Source: Raphanus sativus (Eukaryota; Streptophyta; Magnoliopsida; Brassicales; Brassicaceae). From it: 64,000 bases of DNA. The DNA is taken from NCBI RefSeq assembly GCF_000801105.2, contig NC_079515.1, positions 38,201,920-38,265,919 on the forward strand. Reading direction: 5' to 3'. Below, piece by piece: positions 46,218 through 58,372 of the stretch. Under the pieces are notes generated by a model. The model did not search any database. It was not told the origin of the DNA and was given only the letters and a program-made list of their open reading frames with translations. How positions within the stretch are numbered: the first letter of the stretch is position 1; each line of letters opens with the position of its first letter. The translations under genes were made by a program, and so were the position numbers.

Positions 46218-46853
46218 TATTAATTATTTTGGTAACGAGGTACCGTATATCAATACCGAACACGTTAAATAATGATTTAGAGTTCCAAAATAATAAATAG
46301 CACAATTATGAAAATGAAAGTTTGTTTGATAAATCGGATGTTTAAAAAATAAAATCACGCATCATGCAACACTTAATTCGCGAGAGTAAAATCAATAGAT
46401 CAGTCACGTCTACTTGTAGCTGTCACTTTCAAGTTTTTTGTTTGTTCATGTGATAGCAATCGGCAGATGAAAAATTAAATTACAAGGACTGAAATTGCAG
46501 AGATACCTTTTAGCGTTTTTCACTGTTCATATGTTCTGTCTCGAGTTGGTTTGGCTACTTCAATAATTTATTAACATCCACACGAAAAGGGTTGAAGAAA
46601 AAAAGCAACTCATGATGGTTTCTCGTTGATTAAACTCTTTGGTCTTCTTGTGCCAAAATGAATTTTCCCCACTAAGCAACTTCTTTTCAAACAAACCCAT
46701 TATCTTCTTCTTCTTCCTCCTCCAGATTCAGTTTGTATATAGGAGACAGGTCAAATTTGAGGTTCTTGTAGGAAACTTGTACTTCTTACATCTCCATCAA
46801 ATCCAAATTTAGTCTGTATCCAGGAGTGAGTATCCTTCTCTCTGGATTTTGTG

Positions 46854-49222
46854 ATGCGCTTTAATTGCTTTGGAGTTCTTGATAAGTGCAAAAGAAATGA
46901 TCGTCTTGGTCAGAAAGAAGCTGAAGGTATATACAAACATTTGTCCATTGATACGTTTTTAATTATGTAAAAGTTCTTGATTATTTTAGGGATCATAATG
47001 CCTGTGAGTCTGTGATCATATTATTGTAATAATGATTATAACATTTTTCAATGGCTTTCATTTAATAATGTAATAATGATTTTTAGGTTAAAGAATCTGC
47101 AACAATGGTTGACCAATTTGATTTAGTCACTTTCCTGATCTCTTTTTGCTAAGAAACACGGTTCTTGAATTTGATTCAGAGATTTGCACCGACAATGTGA
47201 GAGTCTTTTCATATAACTCATTAAGATCAGCCACGGATGATTTTCATCCATCTACCAGAATCGGAGGTGGTGGTTTTGGCATTGTCTACAAGGTGAGAAA
47301 TGTTGAAAACATGTTACGTACGTTTGATGTTTTTTCTAGCGAATCATGCAACAACATGGTTCTTGAAATCTTGCAGGGAGTATTGAGAGATGGTACACAA
47401 GTAGCTGTGAAATCACTTTCAGCAGAATCTAAACAAGGCACACGAGAGTTCTTGACCGAGATTAACTTGATATCCAAGATTCATCATCCTAACCTTGTTA
47501 ACCTCGTTGGCTGCTGCGTCGAAGGGAACAATCGGATTCTCGTCTACGAGTACCTTGAGAACAACAGTCTTGCTAGTGTTTTGCTTGGTAACTTTTTTTG
47601 TTCTGATTCTCATCTGCCAAGTCCTGTGTTTAACCCTGATGTTTTTTTAGGTTCGAGGAGTAAGTATGTTCCACTTGATTGGCCCAAAAGAGCTGCCATT
47701 TGCGTTGGGACAGCTTCAGGTTTAGCTTTCCTTCACGAAGAAGTCGAACCTCAGGTCGTTCACCGCGACATAAAGGCCAGTAACATCTTACTAGACCAAA
47801 ACTTTTGTCCCAAGATTGGAGATTTTGGGCTGGCAAAGCTTTTCCCAGACAATGTCACTCACATCAGTACCCGAGTAGCGGGAACAGTGTAAGAATCGTT
47901 TCATTCATGTATCCATCTTTACTCTACAGATATATGTTCAGCTAATGAAGTCTGACACTACAGGGGATACTTGGCCCCAGAATACGCACTTCTAGGTCAG
48001 TTAACAAAAAAAGCAGACGTTTACAGCTTTGGGATACTTGTGCTTGAAGTCATAAGTGGTGGCAGTAGCAGCAGAGCTGCCTTTACAGACGAGTTATTGG
48101 TTCTTGTCGAATGGGTAAAGCTTATAAACTATAATTACCTTTACACACAATGTATACATATGTCAGTGAAAACATCCTAAACGTTGTGGTGACTAGGCTT
48201 AGGCATTTTGCCCGATATCCAAAGAACCAAACAGAAATAAAATAACCGAAACCAAAACTGGATCAAAACTCTCAAATAACCGAATAATTTTTATATATCT
48301 ATATCCAAATATCTGAATCAAACTGGAACTAAACCTAGAAATAAAAATGTACTCAAATATATATATATATATAAGTATTAGTTATATATTTACATATAAA
48401 ATAAATGAATATACAAATATAATTTAAAATCTGTTAAACTATCCAAACATATTTGAAACATTGAATTATCCAAAACATATCCACGATAATCCGAATTATC
48501 CAAAAATATTATATGAATCATTTGAATTATGCGATATTTTATCCGAAATGAACTATATTTAAATTGAAGAAGGTCAATTTTTTCTGGGTATTAGCCGGTT
48601 GTAGTTTCATTATCTGACATGACCCGGACTTATTCAGACCGATCCAAACTGAAAAAATGTGGTTCTTAAATGGATGCTAAAATCCCCTAACCGAACTACG
48701 GGTACCAGAAATAAACTATCCTAACTGAACAGATACTTGAAATGCCCATACTAGTGACCTTTGTAAAAAAGACATTTAACTATATAACAATGTAAATGTG
48801 ATGAAGGGGTTTATAGTTAATCTGTGGCTTGGTAGGTTTGGAAGCTGAGAGAAGAAGGGAGGCTACTAGAGTGTGTGGATCCATATCTAACCAAGTTTCC
48901 GGAAGATGAAGTGACACGGTTCATCAAAGTAGCTCTCTTCTGCACTCAAGCTGCGGCACAGAAGAGACCGAACATGAGGCAAGTGGTGGAGATGCTTAGC
49001 AGGAAAGAGATCAAGCTCAACGAGGCTGCCTTAACAGAGCCTGGTGTCTACAGAGGTGTCAACAAGGGAGGCAACCACCGTGGCCTCGGTCTTAGAGGTA
49101 GCAGCTCACAGGAGAGCTCATCAACACAAGGTTACAAAGGGAAAAGCTCAGCTTTTCCTCAAGGGTCGTCTTCGGCTTCTGTTGTTTCGTTTCAGAGCGT
49201 TACAGAGATGGCTCCTAGATGA
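46854..49222 (+). CDS. Receptor-like cytoplasmic Ser/Thr protein kinase
   Basis: Six exons: 46854-46926, 47180-47292, 47377-47587, 47651-47888, 47964-48114 and 48836-49222; phases agree and give 390 aa. The N-terminus [16 protein letters not shown] lacks a signal peptide and transmembrane span, so it is cytoplasmic and of the cold-responsive protein kinase 1 / DUF26-kinase-related type. The glycine loop is [11 protein letters not shown], the VAIK-like lysine VAVKSL, and the catalytic loop [12 protein letters not shown]. The DFG motif is [11 protein letters not shown], the activation segment ends [11 protein letters not shown], and subdomain IX is [15 protein letters not shown]. This is an RD kinase with all catalytic residues. 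The tail is Ser/Gly-rich. Intron 5 (48115-48835) holds an interspersed repeat. Confidence 0.93.
48195..48760. repeat. Interspersed CCGAAC/TATCCAAA-rich repeat in kinase intron 5
   Basis: Begins GGCATTTTGCCCGATATCC and ends ACAGATACTTGAAATGCCCAT, weakly inverted ends. The interior has ACCGAAAC and ATTATCCAAA words resembling the reverse strand of 9530-10060. The class is undetermined. Confidence 0.5.
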
Positions 49223-50668
49223 TGATTCTTTGTTTAGGATAGAGCAGATGCATATATCCCTGAGTATATTAATTAGTTTCTGATGAATTAATATTAACTA
49301 GATCAAATGCCAAGAGAGAAACATTATTAATTCAATAAGAAGTCTTCTGTTGTGAGTGGGATTCATAGCATTTTTGTCTTCTTAAAGTTTTAATTCTAAT
49401 AGATAGTTACTGTAACGAACTAGTCCATTTTATGTTAGGTCTTAGTTGAGTGGGAAAATCAAAGTTCAAGAAGAATAAAGTGAAATGCAGGCTTTGATAA
49501 CGTTAAATGTCTACCCATTAATCATATTTTAGATCTAAAGTATACAATATTATATCAGCATCATGGTTATATAAATGAAATACCTTTTAGTCTTCAGAGC
49601 AAGTTTCTATTGTATAAGATGGCTAAACTTGAACTACTATTTTTTTGTCTTTCACAGTATAATGCTCTCTTTACTCATCAAAATGTTTTACCTATTTGAA
49701 CAAGACAAATTATCTTTCTTTTTATGTCTTTGCTTTCTACCTAATGAAATAAAACTTTTGGTTGCAACTTAGTGGATTCCACTTTGAGAGGAGAGGAACA
49801 CACATTCTTTTTAAAAAGTGTTGAATGTAAGCTTTTCCTTGGATTCTTTAGATACTATTGATACGTTTTGTTCTTGTTAGGTCAGTTTTTTTTTAACCTA
49901 CAATTTCTGAAACGCTTAAACTTTTGTTTTTTTTAATCATCATCCTTCTTTTAAGGAATTTATTGGAATTTTCCTCTTGTTTGTTTATTTAAATAAGAAT
50001 TATTTTAAATGAGATCAGAAAAGAAGAAGAAAGCCAAGTGGGGATTGCCCATGAGCTTTCTTGTCATTGGTCCACAAGATGTCGACCTCTGTTTCTTGTC
50101 ACCGAAACGAGTTTTCTTTTTCTTTTTAAATTTACTTTTAAAATTATCTTTGTTAGACGAGTTCACTTTATAAGTACATTATTACAGTATTATCCGCTCA
50201 AGCTGTCTTCACATATATGTAACCATCTGATCGTAAGTAAAACAAAAAAGCCTCTCCAACAGCTCTTAACCATTTTAATGTCTTATAAACGTTAAAGTGG
50301 ATCATAGGTTTCATAATCTCGAAGACTAAACAAGAGAGAATGTAACAAAAAACATTGTAAAAATAAAAATATCAAGAAACAGCATTAAATGCATTCATAA
50401 CCTTTAGTCAGCAAGCACTACAAGAAAGAGAATGAGAGCGAATCGTGGTCTCTGGTTTCTGCACAAGATTTATATTATTTTAATCTTCTTTCTTCTTCTT
50501 CTTCACGTAAATCCACACAATAACAAAGATAATAACTTTACTTTTGTCTTCTTGAAAAGTAAAACTCTTTCTCGATTACTAAAAGATTCCACCTAGAAGA
50601 AGAAGAAGAAGAAGAAGAGCTTGCTTCTGTATCCAGAGAGAGAGACTCATTTCTCATTTAGTTAAGCT
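49223..50668. other. Spacer between kinase and lectin-domain gene
   Basis: Kinase 3' UTR, AT-rich spacer and the lectin-gene leader. The leader has a GAA microsatellite at about 50597-50619 and a GAGAGAGA tract just before the start. No gene was seen. Confidence 0.6.
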
Positions 50669-51718
50669 ATGTCGATGTTCTTCAAAGCCCTAGGCTTTAT
50701 GTTCGTTTTTTTGTGCTTCGAGGTTCATGGAACCATGGCTACAGATGTTAACTCCTCCTTTTCATTTGATGGGTTCGCAAAGTCTCCGAGCTTTGACAAG
50801 GATGTTTCTCTGTTCGGAGATTCGAAGCTTGTCAGTTCCATTTCTTCGATTCAGCTGACTGAGTCAGTGAGTGGAAGCGTGGGAGGAGTCGTTTACAAGA
50901 AACCCATCAAGCTTCTCCGAGGTAAAGAGAGGAGGAGGAGGAACTCGTTATCTTTCTCGAGTTACTTCTCATTCTCGATGCCTAACGAGATTGGTGATGT
51001 ACTGAGTTTTGTAATGGTTCCGACCAGTTTTGATCTTGGACTGTTCGGTAAGAGAGATAACAGCTCCTCCTCTGCTTTAGGGTTTCTGTTTGAATACGCA
51101 AAGAACGAGACAGTTGTTGGTTTTGAGTTTGATGTTTCCAGTGGAGGAAACCGTGCAAGAATCTTGATAGGTTCTCAAATTAGAAACCTTTCTTTTGAGG
51201 GTGACTTGATGATGGTCAATGGAGGGAGGCTGAGCTGTATGGTTGAGTATGAGGCGAGTTCTAAGAGAATGATGGTTCGGTTCAGAAAATCTGGTTCGGT
51301 AAAGATGTATGATCCATTCTTCTCTTTCTCCGTGGACTTGGAGGAGCTTTGGTATGGTGGTGAGTTCATGGTGGGGTTAAGCTCTACGAACGGGAACTCT
51401 TCGAATGCACATTTTCTCCATTCATGGGGGTTTGAGATAAGGCATCCTCCTCCGACGTGGATGCATTCAGAGCCGCTTCAACCGTATGAAGGTGTGGAGG
51501 CTGACAGTTCAAGGGAGGAGGAAGAGGGTGTGGAGAGAAACGAGTGTGTTTGGAGGATGCTTGGTGTTTTGGTCTTGGGTGCAGTGTGTGGAGCCTTGGG
51601 AGCAGTGTTGGCTTTGTGTATCTGGACGATATGCGGTGGTGCGAGGCGGTCAGTGGTGGTGGTTCCAGAGGAATGTCCTGTGAAAGCTGTGAGTGCTATT
51701 GAAGAAGGCAAGAAGTAG
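50669..51718 (+). CDS. Legume-lectin-like (concanavalin A-like) membrane protein
   Basis: Single-exon 349-aa protein. The N-terminal signal peptide is about residues 1-24 (hydrophobic LGFMFVFLCFEVHG). The lectin-like beta-sandwich is at about 28-270 (SSFSFDGFAKSPSFDKDVSL, VGFEFDVSSGG, FMVGLSSTNGNSSNAHFLHSW). A single transmembrane helix is at about 293-318 (MLGVLVLGAVCGALGAVLAL), followed by a short basic tail. It lacks a kinase domain, so it is a lectin receptor-like protein without the cytoplasmic kinase, exposed on the outside. A sugar ligand is not predictable. The start is chosen for the signal peptide and the purine-rich leader. It is intact and in the position expected from Arabidopsis. 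Confidence 0.88.
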   Translation: MSMFFKALGFMFVFLCFEVHGTMATDVNSSFSFDGFAKSPSFDKDVSLFGDSKLVSSISSIQLTESVSGSVGGVVYKKPIKLLRGKERRRRNSLSFSSYFSFSMPNEIGDVLSFVMVPTSFDLGLFGKRDNSSSSALGFLFEYAKNETVVGFEFDVSSGGNRARILIGSQIRNLSFEGDLMMVNGGRLSCMVEYEASSKRMMVRFRKSGSVKMYDPFFSFSVDLEELWYGGEFMVGLSSTNGNSSNAHFLHSWGFEIRHPPPTWMHSEPLQPYEGVEADSSREEEEGVERNECVWRMLGVLVLGAVCGALGAVLALCIWTICGGARRSVVVVPEECPVKAVSAIEEGKK

Positions 51719-52175
51719 TGAGGAGTTTGGTTTGGTTTTTGAAAGTTGTCTTATGTTGGAAGTGTAAATGTAGTGTCTTCTTCTTCTTCCTAGTTCTGTT
51801 TCATCTTCTTTAGTGACTCTTCTGTGTTTTAGGTTTGGACTTGAATCAATTTCAAATGTAAAACCACCATGAAAAGAAGACATAAGATTATTTGATCTTG
51901 CAACATTTAACCAGTTCTTGTTGCTATTGTTCTGCATTCTTATGGATTACAGGTTCTACATTTAACATTGCGTCACCAATTTAACATCTTTTCTATCTTT
52001 GGTTATGTATCCAACACGTTCTTCTCCTGGCACAAGATTCAGGACCCACTTTGTCTTCTCCTCACTTTGATCTTTATTGCAACAGGCTAACACAGGAATG
52101 TGAACTAAGTAAAATAAGTCTTTGCTCAGTCATCTCGTGACACAGATAAAATGTCACATTCACATGTATCATCAC
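51719..52175. other. 3' flank of lectin-like gene
   Basis: UTR-like sequence with TCTTCTTCTTC near 51778-51790. No coding content. Confidence 0.5.
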
Positions 52176-52530
52176 TTGTCGCTTGCTTTTATGTTCCATA
52201 CGTCTTTAACCATAGAAGCATGTTCCTGCAAGAAAATCAAAATTAATGCAAGTTCCTAATCAATCAAAGACGTGAAAACATATATGTAATACTAGTTACC
52301 GTGATGTGTTTGTAAACATTATGAGCCGAGAAGCCTCTTGCATGTAAGTAGCTGCCTCCCTATCATGAAGTAAAGGGATGAAGCAAGAAGATGACTACTT
52401 AAACAAGATTAGTTTTTTATCTAATGCAGGGAGCTTGGAAGTTACCTCATCTGGAGAGAAGAAGGCAACAGAATCTGGATCAACAGAACCAGCGGGATTC
52501 AAATAATATTGACATTAGAATATATTTTCA
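52176..52530 (-). pseudogene. 3' exon remnant of an unidentified gene (position fits a BTB/POZ gene)
   Basis: Three exon-like pieces read in order on the minus strand: NPAGSVDPDSVAFFSPDE (about 52445-52500, ending before GTAACT), GGSYLHARGFSAHNVYKHIT (about 52300-52362) and EHASMVKDVWNIKAS (about 52180-52235, after TTGCAG). Splice-like borders separate them. No upstream exons are found to the right, where a retroposon and AT-rich DNA lie. In Arabidopsis, I recall a BTB/POZ gene between the glycosyltransferase and this lectin gene, but I could not confirm the identity. It looks like a truncated relic. Confidence 0.5.
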
Positions 52531-52579
52531 TCAACAAAGGAAAAAATATATAGACTATACTCATTATAAGTTCGTCAGT

Positions 52580-53516
52580 GTGATATTGATATCAAGTGGT
52601 ATTGCCACAGCAGAAAGAGAAAGTAGATCTAAAGCTTGGGTCCGGCGAAAGGCCGGCGCGTGAGCGTGCGTGCCGTCGCCGGAGCCCCTCCAGTGAATGC
52701 ATAAGGTTGGTATCCGCTGTCACTTCGTCCCCTCTCCTCTCCACCTTGCCTGAGCTCTGGAATTAACGCCTTCGTGGTGGTTTCGAAATTGGAGTAATGG
52801 CGCGGTTGCGGAGGGTTGGTGCGGTGAAGCTTCTTGTACTGCGTGATGGTGTTTTGTCTCCGAGAGGCGGAGGCTCCGACAGCTTCGTCGCCGTCGGTTC
52901 TTGTGTCCGCGACGTGGAGGCTTCGTCAGATCCGTCGTCATCGGTTTTGTCGCCGGAGGGTTAAGGCTTCTTCAGTCTAGCTCTGTCGGTTTTAGTTGGT
53001 CCGGGTTTCAGTGGACCTTAATGGAGGGCGTCAGTGGCCCGTCGGTAATTTCTCGGTTCTCGGTTCGTGTGTTATAGAGACCATCGGTTGGTTTACTTGG
53101 ATGAAGCTCTCAAGTGATGTGATGAAGCTCTCCGGTGAACGAAGGTGAAGCTCTGAAGAAAGGTGGTGGTGCCGTCGGAGGCTAGACAGTCTCATGAGCT
53201 CCGACGAGAAGAGGTGTGCGGTGGAGTAGTTCCGGCGACGGTTTCTAAGTGGTGTCGGTCGAGTTGAAACTGAAGTGACGCATGTCGTCCAGCCGGTCCA
53301 GATCCTTACACGTGTCGGTTTCCTCGACGGTTCGACAAGCGGAAATCGTCCGGTTTAGTCTGGTTTGAATTACGGACCCACCGGTTTAGTCTTGGTTTGG
53401 CCCTTTGTTATTTTGGTTGGGTTCCAGCTTCATGGGCTTTTCCTGTTTATTTTAGTATTTGTATTTGGGCTTGACCCTTTTTATTTAATATCAAAAAACT
53501 TGACGGAAAAAAAAAA
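52580..53516 (+). mobile_element. Poly(A) non-coding retroposon (Sadhu-like) with 10-bp target duplication
   Basis: The direct repeat TTCGTCAGTG at 52570-52579 and 53517-53526 flanks a 937-bp GC-rich body that ends in ten A (53507-53516). There is no significant ORF. Size, A-tail, direct repeats and lack of coding fit the Sadhu class of crucifer retroposons; a 5'-truncated LINE or a retrotransposed RNA is the alternative. Confidence 0.75.
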
Positions 53517-53526
53517 TTCGTCAGTG

Positions 53527-56500
53527 AAAAGTATATTATCTAAAAATATTAATCAATAATATAGAAACAATGAAATTGTAACATATTTCTAACAATTAGA
53601 TAGAAATACATGTGAACTAATAAGACATCATACACCCAGAATTAATTTATACTCACAACTAAATCAAGTAGAAGATATAAATAAAATTATTATTTTATAT
53701 TATATATATCCTCTTTTCTTATAACAAAATATTTCATGTTTATTAAATTTCATCAAAATATTTATTTTGATTAAAACCTAAATCTATATATTATAATATT
53801 AGATATGCCTTTTAAATAATTAAATAAGAGTATTTCAAATACCTATATGCACACAATAAGTAGATAATAATCATACTTTTATCGTAAAATTTGTTATATA
53901 CAAAGCATAATTCGACATGTGCATATGAATTAATCTTTTATGTCATTCAAATAAAAAAGAAAAAGGTTATAATAAAATTATTTATAACAACATAGTATTA
54001 GTTAATACACATTAAACAATCTATATGTTTTAAGAAACATTACGAATAATATAAGCATATTTGTAAATAGACTTATATATTTACATATACAAACAAAAAG
54101 ATATCTAAATATTAGTTATTTGAAGAATATAATTATATTAAAATTTAAATAGAACAATAATAAAGTATACGTTGAATACAATTTTACAGAGAAATATATA
54201 TAAACAATATATTATTCTGAAATTACTAACTAATTATTAAAATAAATTCGAACGTAGAGAAAAAATCAAGAGCGAGAGAGAGGGGGGAGGGGGGGGGGAG
54301 AGTAAAAAAGAGATCTACAAAATTCAAACGTATTTGGTTCAATCTTCTTAGATTTTCCTTGTAGATTTTATTGTTCGCTCTTCAAAGAAATCTCTCTTTA
54401 TTTTACTTAAATCAGTATTTTTTCATTTATACCTAAAAATCGCTCTCTCTCTTCCGTTATATATTCTCTATTTTCTTTTTTTCTTTCAGTTTTTTTTCTT
54501 TAGTCATGGACTCCTCCCGCGTCAAAATAGTATGTTTTGACTATAGTGTGTTTTATAAATTTGTTCTTAGCTAGGTTGTATAAGATGTTATGTACCTCAC
54601 AAGACTTTAGACGGTATCGAATCAGCTTTGGAGTAGCTAGGTTTGAGAGAGAGCCAAGAGAATGTGTGAATAAAAAGCCTTGAAGTGATACATATTTATA
54701 GAGTCTGATAATCTCATTAAGGCGGTGAAGAACCAAAAAAATATCATTTTGTATTTTTAAAATCAGAAGATATAACATTTATCAGTTGAAATTATTTAGA
54801 AAATAAAATCTTGAACTTTTATATTGTTACAATTATAATATATATACAGAGAAATTAATATGCGGAAGGTCTTTCTATCTTGTAAAAAAATATTTTATAT
54901 CTTTGTCGTTAATGATTTGGAGATATATACTAATTTAGTTTCTAACTTTCTACTGATGAATTTACTTTTTTTTTGTCTTATGATAACTATTTAAAAAATG
55001 CTTATACAGTTGTAAAATTGATTTATTTATTGTTTATTAATCTTATAAGGTTATAAAGTCTGAGGAAAATAAATTAAAATAAGTAAATGATAATTCTAAT
55101 CACTATTTTGTAGTTCAAGGATTAAATTCTAAGGCAGTCAATCGACTACCATAAATTTTTTTTAAAGAAAATTGATAAGTTAATTGATTTACTATGTAAA
55201 TTTGATTATCTTTTGGACCACAAAAGGTCGATTTCCATTCAATGGGTTTGGCAACGGTAAGGTGTTTATACGGTTGTAAAGTTTGAATTTTTTATCATTA
55301 TTAATCTTATAAAATTATGAAATCTGACACAAATAAATTAAAATAAAGATATGATAAATTCTGATCACTATCTATATAGTTTTAGGATTAACTTCAAACA
55401 CAATCGAGCAACTACCATAAAATATTTTTGTTTCTTTCTCTCATAAATTAATATATCTACTTTTTGAATTTGATTAACTATTGAACAACAAAAACTAAAT
55501 CTTCATTTGCTGTTAAACACCAATAAATGGGGTAGATACATCACTATAAGTACATACTCCAAAAAACTGGTAAAATCTGATAATTAGAAAATTTAATGAG
55601 TACAAACACTAAATATAGTAGAAATCCTTTTTAAAGCTTGAACTTTCAAGTCAAATCCAAATAAATCTCACATTCTCACTTGCAATATTTTATACCTCAA
55701 TTTCTTAAAAATATTTCCTCTTTTGAACCTAAGCTTTTGTTAACTAAGGTATTTTGGATTCCTAAAAATCAATCGTTAACTCGATTTAGCAATTCATTTT
55801 TTGTGCATCTAAAACAGCGTAGCCGACCAAAAATGAAGAATAAAATGATTTTTTTTTTGAAATTAAAGATTAAGATGTCTTAAATAAAAGTCCAATTTTT
55901 TAATTTTATGTTTATGATTATTGACGGTGTTCTTTAATTTTACTAAATTGTATCATTAAAATAAGTTATTATAGCAAATATGAGTTATCTCATTACTGTG
56001 ACTTGTCCAACCGTAAATGGTCATTGTTTTAACAAAATCATTTCCAAAGGACTTGAAAAAATTCTAGTAGTATACAAAAAAAACGAGTGGTTTGTGTTAA
56101 TACTGATCGGGGAGTTCACTCTCCCAAATGAGAGTGGCAAACCAAAAATAATATCTATTTTTAAAATGTAAAATTTTATCATTAAATTTGATTTTTTTGT
56201 TTTTTTTTAATTTTTTACCTACATATGATTATATCATTACACTCTAATGGTAGAAACTGTATTAATAAGTTTTGAACATTTTGAAATTTTAAAAAATGTT
56301 GATCTAGGAGCAACCAAACTATTTTTTTAATGTTTTATGTGTATGAACAGGAACTGCATGCCGTTTTGTTATAATTTTGACATCGTGATGTTTAATGTAT
56401 TCTAATAGAAACTGAGTGTAGTTTGTCATTTTAATGCTTTGATACTTCTCTATCATCAACGCTTTTTTTTTTTTTTTTGCTAAAAACGCTTCTTCTTTGT

Positions 56501-56753
56501 TTCTATGCTCTTTAAACATTCCGGATTTCTTGATCAGAAAAAAAAACATTCCGGATTTGAGTAACGATATATATGTATAAAACTGTTTGATCACAACCTT
56601 TGACTTGAAGTCCCTTCTCATCCATTTCTTGATACAAAGCCACACAAGAACTAAAAATCACTATCTGCATACACATGTCTGGATCACAGTGTCATATAAG
56701 TAAATTTTATCAGCCTCAAGGCTTCTTGCATCATGAGAAAGCAAGTCGAGACG
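53527..56753. other. Long AT-rich gene-free region
   Basis: No conserved frame. The frames 54500-54778, 55680-55883, 55980-56171 and 56319-56645 lack recognisable motifs. A G-rich run lies at 54281-54300 and long pyrimidine tracts at about 54430-54500. Probably old degraded transposon DNA. Confidence 0.55.
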
Positions 56754-58372
56754 TTAAGTTAAAAAGTCTTGGGTTCGAACAACAGGGGTGGCGTGAATTG
56801 GATGAGCCATGCTCAACGAAACTGAACCAGCAGCTTCATCCATGTTAACTCTCTCCTCTTTGATTCTCCATTCAAAACACTGCACCATTACTCCAACAGC
56901 TGTTCCTAGAAAGAGATAAGCTAGGTTTGATCCTGGACAACCTCTCCTTCCACTTCCGAAAGGAATGTAATTCGGAACCTTCTCTCTGATCTTGTCCTCT
57001 TGTTGTCCGAATCGTGAAGAAACCAAGAACCTCTCTGGCTTAAACTCCTCAGGATCTTCCCAGAACTCAGGATCTCTCATTACAGCATAACCATTAACGA
57101 CAAGTGTTGTCTTCTCCGGTATGTGGAACCCGTTAACCTCACACCCTTCTTGGAATGTTCTTACCATAAGAGGCACAGGTGGGTGCAATCTCAGTCCTTC
57201 CTTCATGACTGCTTGCAGATAAGGAAGGTTTGGTAGATCGGTTTCTTGAATCAACCTTGTCTTCCCTATTACCAAATCAATTTCTCCTCTCAGTCTCTCA
57301 AGAGTCTTAGGGTTGTTTATGAGCTCCGACATGATCCATTCTATAACGTTGGACGTAGTTTCACTGCCTGCGATGAAAAGATCCTGTTCGTAGTAGTAGC
57401 AAACGTTTCTTAGTCAAGACAAGTAATGGTGATACAATGTAACTAAAGAGAGGAACATGCATTTACCACGAACAAGGACTTGATATGGTTCCTAGTGATC
57501 TTATACTCTGCGTTTTCGTCTCTATATGCTTCTATCAACACACCCATCACATCCACACCTTGCTCCTCCTGTTTCTTTTCGTGTTCCACAAGGTACCTCT
57601 CTAGTACCTCATCAAACCTGCTAGAAACACCCGTCAACTCCTTTTTAAAAAGTGAGATCCCAAGCTTCTCAAGCGGTCTACGTAAGATAGACGCCAAGAA
57701 TAATTTCTTCGCCATGGAATCTGTCTTTGCCACTAAGCCTCTGACTGTCTCTGCATCCTCTTTACAAGTCTTCCCCATGAGCATCTTGCACATGCTATTG
57801 TTAGTTAGTTTCATTGCTTCTTCACCGAGATTAACTCTCTCCTTCTTCATCGCCTTATCTAGCAGGTTTGAGTAAAACAGCTCTACCTCATCAGCACGGA
57901 TGCCTTGCGACCTCTCGAGTGCCTGTACTCCGAGGAGCTTGGTGGTGATGAGCTTCTTCATAAACTTCCAGTAATCTCCATGAGGTGCTGTAACAAAGCC
58001 AAAAGATCCAAAGTAAAGGGACCCCTCGCTAGTAGGGAGGCTGCGAGAGGACACGTTCACGTCTTGAGCTTTGAAGATCTCCTCAGCCACTGAAGCAGAG
58101 GAGACGAGGACTATAGGGAAGCTGACGATGCGAAGATGGAGGAGAGGTCCATACTTGGATGCGAGTTTCTGTAATGATTTGTGGATCAGAAGAGAGAGGA
58201 TGATGTGAAGATGACCAATGATTGGTAGAGAAGGAGGGCTAGGAGGCAGATCAAAGCCAAGTCGTGACTCCTTTTGTTTCCTGAAGAAGACAGTATAACA
58301 GAGAAGTGAGAAGAGGCATAGAAGGATTAAGATGAAGTAGTTCTGAAAGTCAAAAATCATCATTGCTGCCAT
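56754..58372 (-). CDS. Cytochrome P450, CYP705A family
   Basis: ER-anchored haem monooxygenase. Two exons: 57467-58372 and 56754-57383, joined in phase 0 by a 83-bp GT-AG intron, giving 511 aa. The N-terminal anchor is at about residues 8-30 (YFILILLCLFSLLCYTVFF), with the Pro-rich hinge DLPPSPPSLPIIGHLH. The I-helix oxygen-binding motif is AGSETTS (start of exon 2), the K-helix ExxR is KEGLRLHP, and PERF is FKPERFL. The haem loop is FGSGRRGCPG with the cysteine ligand. Wording throughout matches the crucifer-specific CYP705A group, several members of which modify triterpenes in root metabolism. The actual substrate is unknown. The gene is intact. Its presence here is not part of the remembered Arabidopsis order. 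Confidence 0.9.

Noticed and set aside
54500..54778. Possible microRNA precursor or small gene near the GGACTCCTCCCGCG stretch
   Set aside because: No convincing hairpin partner and no match to a plant microRNA that I recognise.
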